NCBI GenBank assembly: GCA_963693085.1
Contig: OY856412.1
Span: 1,126,867,744 to 1,126,931,743 of the forward strand
DNA: 64,000 nt
Direction of reading: 5' to 3'
Origin: Alisma plantago-aquatica
Taxonomy: Eukaryota; Streptophyta; Magnoliopsida; Alismatales; Alismataceae
The notes under the pieces were generated by a model, which made no database searches, was not told the origin of the DNA, and was given only the letters and a program-made list of their open reading frames with translations. Shown here in pieces: positions 24,628 through 36,457 of the stretch. The position numbers and the translations under genes were made by a program. Numbering within the stretch: the stretch's first letter is position 1; each line of letters begins with the position of its first letter.

Positions 24628-24722
24628 ATTTGCATAAGCATAAACTATGATCAGATATGTTGGATACATAAGAACAGACTCAAACCTAAGTCCTATGTCC
24701 TTGTTGACTCAATAAACCTAGA

Positions 24723-24734
24723 GCTCTGATACCA
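24723..24734 (-). other. Primer-binding site of element A (initiator Met tRNA)
   Basis: GCTCTGATACCA on the plus strand (TGGTATCAGAGC on the minus strand), eight bases from the LTR boundary at 24743. Confidence 0.88.
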
Positions 24735-25187
24735 ACTTAATTGTGACACCTCATCATGCTAACGAGATTACTCAAAACACAAAACACAATCAACTACTAA
24801 TTTATCACATAGTAAAAAATGTGGAATAATTAAAACCAATTCCAACATTGTAAATAAACTCTAGAACATTTATAAAAGGTCCATCATTCCATTCTTATAT
24901 ACTATAACAAGTATTTACATATGGGTCCAAAGACCTCAGTCACATCCTGCATACAAAAGATATTTCACATGTACATGCCATATATTTACAAACATTGGCA
25001 TACTACCAAAATCTCATGTCGATATAAGTATATCATCTAGAAAGCACATCCCATACCCGGACCTGAGAGTACACGGACGACACTAGGACTCTACTACTAA
25101 CATCTACAACTAACCAACCTTTTGTATCTATTGATCACCAAGTTGGTTCTCTTCCATAGTGCGACCTCAACCACGTTGCTCGCGACC

Positions 25188-25252
25188 ACCTAAAAAAATG
25201 TGGTGACCCACAGGTGAGACCCAGTTTCGGCGAGAGATATAACTCTCTCCAA
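25188..25252 (-). promoter_or_regulatory. Cross-family conserved LTR block (element A copy)
   Basis: In element orientation: GAGAGTTATATCTC, a 25-30 bp spacer with GTCTCACC, then TTTTTTTAGGTGG. Related blocks are at 35812-35876 and 50230-50300 (D), 42449-42515 (E) and 54089-54152 (F), always about 400-450 bp from the LTR 3' end. The T-rich AG|GTGG end looks like a splice acceptor; the function is unknown. Confidence 0.55.
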
Positions 25253-26639
25253 CATATATTGATTATAACATATTGATTGATAGTAAATGAATTGAGCAGA
25301 TATAATAATGAATAAGCAATTTAAGCATATTGAATAAGTTATGCATACTAAGCCATTAAGCAAATTAACTTGATAAGAAATATAATTACTCAAAGGTCAT
25401 ATGATATCATCTTGTAAGCACTGAATAGTATAAAGACAAGTTAAAGACTAACCAAAGAATGTGAGATGTATTTAACCATAGTCAGTATACTACACGACTT
25501 TTATCACTTCTATTATTACATTGCCCTGAGGGATTTGAGAAATACCACTCAAGTCCCAACTGACCACTACTAAGTCAAAATCAATTCCATACAAGATGTA
25601 GGAAGAGCCGAACTCCTAAGATCTTCTCTGCCCCCATTCAGTACGGGTCTGCCACAACGACACATAAGGTCAAGCTACTAACATCCTAGTCTGTCCTTAG
25701 AATAGGTCACGACACTAGTGAAAGGAGGCAGGTACACATACCCCACCATCTGAGGTACAAACACAGTTGTCCTCCAATATCATCATCATATATATATAAT
25801 CACCGAGATATTGCCACAGCCATTCTCAAACTGAGGGCTAGGTATGACCACTATCATCCTCCCTAACACTTGAATTTAGGATGACAAGCACCCCACATAC
25901 TCATCAGTATGCGCTCTGAGTATCCCTTAGGAATACTTGTTTCACTATCTGGCAATTTCTGACACTCAGATAGATCTATGGCACAGGGCACTACATGATT
26001 AGAGTTTCACTTAATTAGTTATGCCAATTGGGTGAATTAAGGCTAAATCATATAAATGGACATTCAAACCCTAATTCTTTTATAACAAGAGTATATGTAT
26101 AACAACTTCAAAAGATATAAAACATTTGAGATATAAATCTTAATCACATTACCACATGATATCATTCATTGCAAATTACTGGACCACACTTATCATCATA
26201 CTTTTACAAGATACCAATATCTTATCACAAGTTCTAGGATTTTAACCCTTATTGGAACATGAAGAGGATTTCACCTCATCATGGCTTCAAACATGCCCAA
26301 AGGTCGTTAAGACCATCACATTATTCATAGTAAGGTTATCATCATCATTCCATGTCTTAAACAAGGTTCAAAAGATCATTAGCACATATGTGTCCATAGA
26401 TACTAACATGACAAGGCACTATGATATTCAAATAGTACTACAATGTGGTTTCAAAACAAGAAGAGTGTAATTTATTATCACATTAATCATTCAAGAAGTT
26501 TTATTATAACCAATCAACATCATATAATTACACTAAGGTTAGGTATAACAAGCTAGATCACATGGGAGTTACACATTCACTTATTATAGCGATTTATCAA
26601 ATATAACTATATGATGGCAAAGGTAAGACTACAAATTAA

Positions 26640-27245
26640 TGGTATTGAACCATCGAAATATCATCACTAGGACCCACATATAATACCATGTGATTTATTC
26701 TAGTCCAGTGGATGTTGAAGCATCCAATATTATTCATTGGATCAGGTTCATTGTTCAAGGTTATCAATTGAAGTATAGGTCTAACCATTATATCAATTGA
26801 ACCAAGGAACCATTGGTTCAAGGTTTAGTCAAATCTACAATTACATTCTTAACTCATCATATATGGTGATGACCTGATCCACCATTAATTGTGATCATTA
26901 GGTCACCATTAGTTGTTATATTAGTAATACATTCAGTTAACACCATCAAATATTAAGCTAGTATCATCGTTGATTGATAACATCATTAGAATACTTATTG
27001 GATGATAATTAAACGTCTAATTGAGCCAAAACCTGACCTAAGGGGGTGACCATAGGTTGTCACCATAAATTTGACACCCTTGATCACGAACATCAGTTGC
27101 CAAGATAGCAACACCATTGGTTATTTAATGGTATAACCATCGGTTGTGTGATAGGGAAGGAAATAGCTTGAAAACCCTAATTTGAACCATCAATTATTTT
27201 GTGCTTAGCACCATAGGTTGATGCTATCAACCTGTCCCAGATCAT
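26640..27245. repeat. ACCATTGGTT-type motif array in element A LTR
   Basis: Dispersed short motifs related to ACCATTGGTT / AACCAATGGT and CACCATAGGTTG, many nearly palindromic, spaced 20-60 bp. The equivalent region of the F LTR (50925-51345) carries the same motif type (CAACCTATGGTG, ACCAATGGTC). Confidence 0.6.
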
Positions 27246-28450
27246 GTTACACATTATAAAGGTTGTACACATGTTTAAAAGTTCATATAGAACTGGAACA
27301 GAATAGGAAACACCACAAAATTTTGAAATTCTAAACAAGCATGGATTCTCTATGCTTAAATCAACACATTAAGGCATAAACATGAACTAACAAGCTTCTA
27401 GTAAACAATATAAGTGAAGAATGTTATATAAATCGCCTCTATAGAGTAGGTCAGATCCCAAACAGCAAGAATCTCGAGCAAATAGGGCAAGAAAACCTTG
27501 GATTCAGATCTGAACTTGACCAAATAAGTATTTCTCTCCACAAAGAAGCAAAATCCTAGAAAAAGAAACAAGAATGATAGATTTTTGAGTTCTAGAGCCA
27601 CTTTCACCATGGAACAACAAGGTTCTGACCTGAAGGAAGGTCTAAGGAAGGAGAAGAGAAAGAGAAATGGACAAGGAAGGAAGAAAACAACTTGCCTTGG
27701 TCGAAATCCCTAGAAGATGACCTTGGAAACCCTAGATAGGGCTAGATGGAGCTCTAGGAGACCTTCTTCTCCAAAAAGAGGTTGTCTTCTACCTTAGAGC
27801 ACTTGGTTCTGTAGAAAAAAAGAGTGGATTATTTGCTCCAGGTTAGAGGAAAGAGAAATCAAGTATAGTTTTGAACTTGGGCAAAGAAGAGGTAATTATA
27901 GCCCATGGATAAGGATAGAAGCAAGCATGAGGTGTAAAAGTAGCTTTCCCATGTGTCTATGGCGTTAAATTATTAAGAATATACAAGCACACACAAAAGA
28001 AACTCCCCCACCATCCATATTGATCTGCTTAGCTTTCCTTTGTCGAATTTCCCAGCCAATCACATAATTCATTAGTTGGTACCTACTAAAGGTAGCTCAT
28101 CCATGAAGGGGTAAACCCTAAAATACCCTTGAGGAAAACACCTTCAAACCATGGCTCAAATAGGGGCCCCATGGCTCAAAAATCTCAAGAATGATAATAT
28201 AACATCTAAGGAACATAATGTATGTGACAAATTGCAAATAAAACCCCTTAATTGGGTAAATTGCATAAAAGTCCAAAATGTACAAAAAAATTGCATAACT
28301 TGCTCAAACAGTGTCCAAATTGAACCAAATTTGAAACTTAATCTTGTATTATGATTTAAAAACATATAAAAAGGTTATATTAGGGTTATAAGAATTAAAT
28401 TATGGTAGTTAAGCTCATTCAACTCATTAAGCAAGTTCAAGGGCCTTACA

Positions 28451-29102
28451 CTTAGGGTTGTCGAAGCAACAATAGCTATGAGACAAGTTGAACAAGAGTG
28501 AGATGGGGTTGGTTAAATGTCTTTATGGGATCATGATATGTATTCTAAGTAGGTTGTGTAAATCTTAGTAAGGTGCAGATAGTGGTGTTGTTTCACCCCT
28601 AACAAGGTTGGCTAGGAATGATGTTTCCTTGTATGGAATGACAGGTGCCAGCGTCAGCATTTCTTTTGATGCTAAAAAAGAACTGACAAGTGTTCTAGTA
28701 TCAATGTATCTAGAAAAAAAAGGACAGATACATCGCCTTTTTTTATGCTTCAAGGAATGGTATGGGACACATGCCATGATTGGTAAAACACTAGCAAGTA
28801 TGACTTTTGAGTAATGTGTTGACACAATAGATATAATTTTTGTATGATAGCTATAATTTAAAGTTGAACATTATTACTAGAGTTGTACAGATGACACAAC
28901 AAGTTTCTATGTTCCATATTTGCAAATGTCTTCTTATGTGGGGGGGTTTTGTGCTGACCCAATATGAGATATGTATGAATGATGTGACATCACCATTATA
29001 TGCAAGTAACCATGTGAATGTAATAGGATGAGGTGTAAAGTAAGTACCCATCTTTGATTACCTTGGATCTCGGGGGCAAAATCCTTGTTAGGGGTTTATA
29101 GT
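28451..29102 (+). other. Element F internal remnant and polypurine tract
   Basis: 650 bp between the end of element A and the F LTR. No pol or gag motif is recognisable. The 68-residue frame at 28608-28814 (both strands open) has no identifiable domain and I do not call it a gene. The right end has GGATCTCGGGGGCAAAATCC and TTAGGGGTTTATAG (29088-29101), the pre-PPT signature and polypurine tract shared with D. A may have duplicated cttag (28451-28455) on entry; the partner copy is out of window. Confidence 0.65.
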
Positions 29103-30156
29103 TATAAGGCCCCTAAACTTGCTTAATGAGTTGAACAAGTGTAATTATCATAATTTAATTCTTATTACCCTAATATAACCTTGTGATATGCTTTTAAATC
29201 ATAAGACAAGATTAAGTTTCAAATTTGGTCCAATTTGGACAATATTTGAGCAAGTTATGCAATTTTATGCACATTTTGGACTTTTCTACAATTTACCCAA
29301 TTGAGAAGTTTTCTTTGCAATTTATAACTTTCATTATGTTCCTTGGATGTTCTCTCATCATTCTTGAGTTTTTTGAGCCATGTGGCACCTATTTAAACCT
29401 TGGTTTGAAGGTGTTTTCTCTAAGGGTATTTTAGGGTTTTCCCCTTCATGGATGAGCTACCTTTAGTAGCTATCAACTAATGAATTATTTGATTGGCTGG
29501 GAAATTTGACAAAGGAAAGCTAATCAGGTATATACAGATGGTGGGGGATCTTCTTGGGTGTGTGCTTGTATATTCTTAATAAATTAAGGCCATGGACACT
29601 TGGATAGATACTAGAACTTCAACTTTTTCTTTTTCTTTATCTTAATGTTTCCTATATTTATCCCTAAGCACCAAAACTAGCCATTTTCTCTCCACCACTT
29701 CCCTCCTTCTCCCAACCTCGTTCTCCTTCTGTGCTGCTGCAAATTTTTCTATCCAAGGAAGAAGAAAGTGTGGATCTTCTTGGAAAAAGGATCTAGGGTT
29801 GCAATTGACTTCATTTTAGGGTTGAAAAAGCTTCCTTCTAGTGATCTTGACCTAAAAGAGTAATAATTTCCTTCTTTTCTCCATTTATTTCTTTTTTATA
29901 CTTCCTCCTACCTTTCTCCAGGTCAGAACCTTTCTGTTCCATGGTAGAAATTGCTCTAAAGCTTTAAAACCCTACCTTTCTTGCTCCTTATGCTTAGGGT
30001 TTGCTCATTTGATGAAGAAAGGTGCTAGATGGATGAATTTATAACTTATTCTTGGATTTTCTACCCTACCTACTCGAGTTTTATTCTATGTGTGGTTTCA
30101 TATTCTCATTAGAGGCAAGTTTTATAACTTTCTCCACGTTTATTGCTTATCATAAG
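29103..30156 (+). repeat. 3' LTR of element F, left segment
   Basis: Begins TATAAGGCCCCTAAACTTGC, so the usual TG start has become TA. Similar throughout to the reverse complement of 1-1037 and 27413-28450. Interrupted at 30156 by element D with duplication of ataag. No gene is seen. Confidence 0.85.
30152..30156. repeat. Target-site duplication of element D, left copy (ataag)
   Basis: ataag precedes TGTAACATCCC; the identical copy is at 50748-50752 after GGATGCCACA. Confidence 0.95.
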
Positions 30157-31534
30157 TGTAACATCCCTGACCTGGGTTATGCTTTAACCCTGGGAGTTTT
30201 GCTTAAACAAGTTAATTAGATCCTTAATTTTATCTTGTGAAAATAAATTAAGGCTCAAGAGGAACTTATCTTTCAATTTTGGTCCTGTCTGAATAATGTT
30301 GAAGCAATGTTTGCTTAGTTTGGACTAAAGTGCAAATTACCCAATATGAAGGGTTAACTTGCAAATGTTACTTGATAAATGTTCCTCAAGTATTTTGGAA
30401 TCATGAGAATGAAGATGATGCAAAGGAATGACTTGTGTTAGCCTGAGTACCAAGAAAGAGTTGATAAAGCAATGTTTGTGCATTAAAAACCTAGTTTTGG
30501 AGTAAAGTGCAATTTACCCAAAACCTAGGGTCCAATATGAAAATTACCACTTCAATAAGGTCCCTTATGTTTCTTGTCATCATTTAGAGCAAATAAAATG
30601 AGAGGGGCGCCTCATTTGAATTAATTTGGAGGAGAGAGAATCTTGATATTAAAATAATCAAAATTTATGCATAATTGAAACCCCAATTCAAATTAATGCA
30701 AAAAGAAATATATTAATTAAAGAGCCCTTCGACCAAAAGTTGAGGGATGAATTTGCAAAGGGGTTGGAAGAGCTTGTGACTTGCAAAGACACGAATATAT
30801 CCAAAGGAGTGGATAAGTGACTCACATTATTGTAAGAAAAAGAAATATCCACCCACATATGGATATTATTATAAAATGATTTAAGGTGCTTAATTTGCTT
30901 TTCTTTAAATTGAGGATAATTGAGAGGAATAAGAGGCAAATGGGATAGACTCGTATCCAAGGAATGGAAGGGGGAAGAGGTGGCACAAATTTTGGAATTA
31001 AATGAATTTTTATAAGGCATTTTCTCTCTCATTGATTTTCTTATAAAAACACCCTTTACAAGCCAAATGAAAGGCTTTTCCGATTTCAATTCTTCTCCTT
31101 GCTTGGAAAACGACCAAGGGAGTTTTGTAGTACTAGGAGGACGACCCCCGACCTATTGATAAGCTTCTTGATCACTTTCAACCATAATTCCATGGTGGAA
31201 ATCGAAAATAAATCATTGATTTCTTCTTTTCTTCACTCCATCTTCAACCCTAGCCAATCTTTTCACCCAAAAGCTTGAGGATGAGCCTAGGGAAAGTTGC
31301 AAAAGCTTCATCCACCATTTTTGACGTGATATTGAAGCTTTGGATCTCAATTGGAGGCGGGTTTTATAACTTGAACCCTTATTATTGTTACTGCATTCAA
31401 TTCCTTGTCAATTGATTATCCTTTCTTCATTTCTGAAATTTAATTTGGTTGATTGATGCAATTACCATAGAAATCACAGCAAGTTCGTGGGTTTAGAGCT
31501 TGATGATGATGACATCATAATAATCACACACCTC

Positions 31535-32510
31535 CCCAAATATCACTTGCAAACGGTTTCAACAACTTGGTCCAAACGGTTTCCAAACCGTTTGGAGGCT
31601 TAATCTCCAAACCATTTAGAGGAGTTGACCATTCGAATGGGTTGACCATTTGAGGTCAGGACCCTAAAACATGTTGGTTAATGATCTAATGACTTCAATT
31701 GATCAATTCAATATAAAGACAATCCTCCAAGTGGAAACCCTAATCGGGTTAAGTGTTGAATTTTCAATTGGTTGACAATGTTTTGGGTTGATTAACCCAA
31801 ACGGTCTCAAGACCATTTGGAAGTCAGACCGTTTGGAGGTCAACCAAGACCGTTTTAAGGTCTAGGTTTGAGTATGTTGAGTATCTGAAGATCCAAAGAT
31901 ATTAAGTTGATATGCAACTAATAGCTAATGTGATGATCAATCCAATGATACAAACCCTAATTGATTTTCACACATTTCAATGACAAGTTGGGCAAATGGT
32001 CTCAAAACCATTTGGAGGTCATCCAAATGACCTCAAGACCGTTTAGAGGTCACCTAAACGACCTCAAGACCATTTAAGTTCGGGTCACCTTATATTTTAA
32101 TGGTGGTTCATTGATTTCAATTGGATTATTTCCACAATGATAACCATTGATGGTTCCTTGATTCCCAAACCCTAATTGAAGGGGTCTTGATTATAAATCC
32201 TAATTCAATTGGGTTCAAAACCCTAATTGAAGGTCAAATTGAATTATGATTCAATAGCTCAATTGATGAATGGATCAAGGATCCAATGGATAGTCGATTC
32301 ATTGAGTGAAACCTTGAAATTGGTTAAGTGTTGAAGACCTTTTTGGTCCATTCGGTTTTGAGAGGGTTTGGACCCAAACGGTCTCAAGACCATTTGAGAC
32401 CAAACGGTCTCAAACCGTTTGGAATTCCAAGCTCATTTGGTTTCAAGGGCAACTTGCCCAAACAGTTTCAAACCATTTAGAGACCAAGGGTCAAGATCGT
32501 TTGGTGACTT
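31535..32510. repeat. Palindrome array (AAACGGT...ACCGTTT) in element D 5' LTR
   Basis: About 20 copies of an imperfect palindrome of the type CCAAACGGTCTCAAACCGTT, with variants using ATTT and AGACC half-sites. They are spaced irregularly in ordinary AT-rich sequence. Conserved in the 3' LTR and in solo LTR E. Confidence 0.85.
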
Positions 32511-32879
32511 AGAGTGATCAAATCAATTGATAACTTAATGTGATAAAGGATCAATTGACCATATAATTGCTACTGATCTATCTTAAAGGAAAATCACAAG
32601 GTTTGTACCTTTATGGTACCAAGTGATTGGTAATATTAGATGAGATAATCCTTGAAGCTTAAATAAGCAATACTTCAATATACTATGTCAACCCTAATTG
32701 AATGTACTTAATTGAAGGGTTGGTTGATTTAACCTAACCAAGTTTGGCATGGTCAATATCCTAGAGAGAGTAAGAGAGAGAGAGAGGAACCCATACATGT
32801 AGAATAATCATGTAATGGATGAGCCTCAACACCATCAACAAGTATGATTAAGCAATTAGGGTATGATCCTTAATAAAGA

Positions 32880-33430
32880 GATCATGAAACCCTAATCAAG
32901 AAGGTTGTTGAGCCCTAACCTAAATTTAGGGCAATATCAGATGTAACAAAATCTAGGTTGATGGTGTGACTCTAAACTAGGATGATAATATAGGAAATCC
33001 AAATTTAGGGTAACCTCATGAAAACCCTAATTTGGGAAGATATTCCATGAGAATCCCTAATTGAGGTTGATTCCATGAGAAAAATCTAGTTGGGATGAAT
33101 AGTAAACCCTATCTGTGGGTAATGTGATGTGAAAATCTAATGAAGGGGGAAACTATATGCAATCCAAATCCTAATGAAGTATGATTGTATGTGATACCCT
33201 AATTCATGGTAATGTAATTCAAAACCCTAATTGGGATGAATAGTAAACCCTAATTGTGGGATATTGAATGTGAAACCCTAACCTAGGGTAATGTCATGTG
33301 AATCCCTAACGTAGGGTAATGTCATGTGAAACCCTAAATAAGAGTGATTTTATGTGGAACCATGATACTATGATGTGATGTGGAACTCCAATCCAGGGTG
33401 ATGCCATGTAATGATATATGAAACCCTAGA
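32880..33430. repeat. Telobox-like (AAACCCTAA) array in element D 5' LTR
   Basis: AAACCCTAA / AATCCCTAA / CCCTAACCTAGGG motifs recur every 25-45 bp among GTAATGTCATGTGA-like filler. AAACCCTA is the plant telobox core. Also present at 41380-41940 and, inverted, at 44590-45060. Confidence 0.75.
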
Positions 33431-35811
33431 GATGGTATAATGGCCAATACACTAAAGTAGGGTGTGGCTAAAATAATCAAGTAAGATGAGGAAGTTACAC
33501 CATGAAGGGTAAAGTTGATGAACTTTATGAATGATAATGTTGATACTTTAAGGAGAAAGGGTATAAGGGACAAGATGATGTTTAAATCGTTATATGTCTA
33601 ACTTTATACAGGTGTAACAACTCTATATACCTTACAAAGATGAGAACATGAAACTCTTAGGAGTGATGTATGCAACATTACATAATGGGGTGAGTAACAT
33701 CCTATGGGTTGAAATACCTAAAGTGGATGATAATGGTTTATTCTATATCAACAATGCCTAACCATTAGATAAGTCCATATCAATAATGATAGTTGGACAA
33801 TTCTAATGTGTAACCTAAACACTATATGATAAAAGTGACAGGTGAATGGATAAGTATTAAGAGGGAAATACCTTAATACAAGGTTAGTTGATTAACCTAA
33901 GTAAGATGGAGATGAGGAGAAAGTGATACATCAAGACATGATAAATATCACATTTAGCATTTCAGGGTTGATATACCTTGATGCACCTCAATCCAACATA
34001 TTTGGATAAGAAACACATGAAAAGTGTGTTATGTAGTTGTTACAATAAGATTGTAATGAGTTTGATATACTTTGATAAGTATAGGTTGGTATACTATGAG
34101 AAAGGGGTTAAGCCAAGATAATGGCTATGATATAAACATACCATGATAAGGTTGAGAGATGAACTCATACCTTGAATTGGTAATCATTAATGATATATGA
34201 TGAGAGTAACAAGCATGAATGAATACTTGTGATAGCAATAGATGCCCCTAGAGGAGTGGAGCAATATTTTAGGGTTGGACTAATAATGTGAACATGAAAC
34301 CCTAATCAATGTGAAATGGGAAATCCTAACCCTAAATTGGGTAAAGGGATAGAAAATCCTATTTGTTAGTGAACCCTAATCCTGATAAAGGAATGGTGAT
34401 GTTACTATTGTATCACATGATGTGATAAGTGACTTTTATGACTGTTATCATGTCTATTAACCATGCAGACATCATGAGATGATGATCATAGTCAGATTTG
34501 AGCTATGGCTTTCATATAATAAAATATTAAGTGGCCTTGTGTGCCTTAATGTTGATGCTGCTTAGTAAAAGTAACAAAATGTGCATGGACTTATGAGTCG
34601 TATGAGTAAGTTGTTGTCTAGTGAAAGGTGACAAGACACTTAATAGGCCATGTGAGCCATGTGATATGCTTGTGTAACAAGTATCATGTATATCTCGGTC
34701 TGAGAACCTAGAGATAATAGTTACCTAACAAGTGGTAATAGTGATTAATGATGAATTGCGGGTATGAATACCCAGTTTTGATAAGTAAGATAATGATATT
34801 GTTGTGAGATGTGAACTTTCAAGTAATGAGATAAGGGACTGAGATCCCAATGCCTCATAAAGAATGAGAAGTGAATGATGCAAATAGTACATGTTTCTTT
34901 GTAGCAATTGTCTTAATAAGTTATGGTTGAGAACTTGACTGATGCTAAAAGAATATGCTAATGTACTTAATTAATTAAGTGAAATCATATGATGTAGAGC
35001 CCTGACCATAGATCCATCAGCGTCAGAACTACTGAATGGTGATATGGGTGCTCTGTGGCAAAACCCGAAACGCATATTTTGAATATGTGGGGGCAATGGG
35101 CGAATGTATCCTGACGTCCTAATGAGGGAATTGATGAAAGGTAAACATTAAACCTATCAATCCTTCATTTTTGTACCAGGATGGATGTATCACGAATCTC
35201 CCGATGATTGGGTAGATGCAATACACATCTCCCAATGATATTAATGTCGTATCGATGGAGATAAACACAAAATCTCATGATTATGAAGAGATTACAACAT
35301 GCCACTGTAACTCTAATAGTGAAGTTGCTAGTATACCCTGGAAAGCTATATAGCAGAGACACAAGATGTCATGCATGTGATCTCGCACTGACTGAGATGT
35401 GGGAGGTCTTGGTAGCCGGCTCTACCATTGACCTTGTATGGTACCGATTTCAACTTCACAGTGGTCGGTTGGACTATGAGCGGTATACCTCATCTCCTCA
35501 GGGCATAAGTGTGGTTGTAAAATGTAATCAGTCGTATAACATGTTTTGCTTAAGGATTGAATACGAAAATTCATTGGTTGATGTTACATTCTTTTTATGC
35601 ATCTCTAGTTGATAGATGTTATTCAAATCTTTTTATATTCATTGCAAGTAGATGGATGAAATATGATTCTACCATGGATAGATGCAATGCTCTCCTTAGG
35701 AAAAGAGATCACCTTACTTTGTTCATTCAATGATTAATATTGTTGTTAATATATAAGAACTCTTGTTCAGATTTATTATAATAAACTGCTATAACAATGT
35801 TTTGGCAGAGA

Positions 35812-35876
35812 GTTATATCTCCCGCTGGGGCAATTTATAATCGTCTCACCCCCATGGGATCCAATGTTTTTAGGTG
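35812..35876 (+). promoter_or_regulatory. Cross-family conserved LTR block (element D 5' LTR)
   Basis: GAGTTATATCTCCC, then TCGTCTCACCCCC, then GTTTTTAGGTGGATG. Corresponds to 25188-25252 (A) and 54089-54152 (F). Confidence 0.55.
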
Positions 35877-36331
35877 GATGCAGACGAAGAGGCAGAAATC
35901 CTATAGCAGAGAATGAACAACAGCAGCATCCAGGACAGCAGTAATATCTCAGGTGGAGATACTGCTTGTCAAGTCATATAGATAGTAGTCCTATGTGTCG
36001 TCTATGTACTCTTAGGTCCTCAGAGTTTATAGTTAGTGTTTTTAATGAATCGATCTGAGATTTTTGCTTGATGCCTCGAGGTTCTTATGTTGTCTGTATA
36101 TAATGTTAATAGGGCAGCTGATGTTGTAATCCTCGAGAAGAGATGATACATGTTATGTACTTATGAACCAGGATGTAAATGTTATACTTTGGTTTTTGAT
36201 GAAAAAGATTTCCTATGTGTGGATCTCTTTGCAAAAAGTTTTAGTTTTTAGTGATTTTCAGTAATCCACTGCAGATGATTCGCTTCCGCTTAAGTAAATC
36301 TTGTTTTTATAAGTTGGATGCCACAATTTAG

Positions 36332-36343
36332 TGATATCAGAGC
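36332..36343 (+). other. Primer-binding site of element D
   Basis: TGATATCAGAGC, one base different from the Met-tRNA-complementary TGGTATCAGAGC, six bases past the LTR end. Confidence 0.8.
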
Positions 36344-36457
36344 TCTAGGTTCACTGAGTCTACAGAGACATAGGACTAAGGTAGTAGAGTTTGTTCTAGT
36401 GTCTTCTAGTGTATCTGATAGTGTCTTCTGCTCATATAGGAGAAGAAGAACTTGAAG

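Larger units (their letters stand above)
1..28450 (-). mobile_element. Element A: Tekay/Del-type Ty3/gypsy retrotransposon, interrupted, left end outside window
   Basis: Minus-strand LTR retrotransposon. Its 3' LTR (partial) is at the left edge and its 5' LTR at 24743-28450. The two share the same sequence over the roughly 1037 bases visible in both. Between them lie gag, protease, reverse transcriptase, RNase H, integrase and a chromodomain-like tail, in the usual Ty3/gypsy order. The element is split by element B (4397-23262). Long LTRs, a Met-tRNA primer site and the C-terminal chromodomain-like region fit the Tekay/Del chromovirus lineage. All coding parts are damaged, so it is not autonomous now. 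Its TSD cannot be checked because the left end is outside the window; the candidate right copy is 28451-28455 (cttag). Confidence 0.9.
24743..28450 (-). repeat. 5' LTR of element A
   Basis: 3708 bp, TGTGACACCTC to GGGCCTTACA on the plus strand. Right next to the primer site on one side and, on the other, sequence unrelated to A. It contains an array of ACCATTGGTT-type motifs (26640-27245) and the conserved block at 25188-25252 shared with D, E and F LTRs. No gene is seen. Confidence 0.93.
30157..36325 (+). repeat. 5' LTR of element D (6169 bp)
   Basis: TGTAACATCCCTGACC to GTTGGATGCCACA. Contains three notable zones: a palindrome array (31535-32510), a telobox-like array (32880-33430) and the cross-family block (35812-35876). 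Short reading frames on both strands are not conserved proteins and no gene is called in these 6 kb. Confidence 0.94.

Noticed and set aside
28608..28814. A 68-residue frame in the element F interior
   Set aside because: Also open on the opposite strand, with no recognisable domain; it lies where the element's untranslated 3' region is expected.
32760..32800. A GAGA microsatellite in the D LTR (also 41260-41290)
   Set aside because: Real but short and ordinary; not given its own entry.
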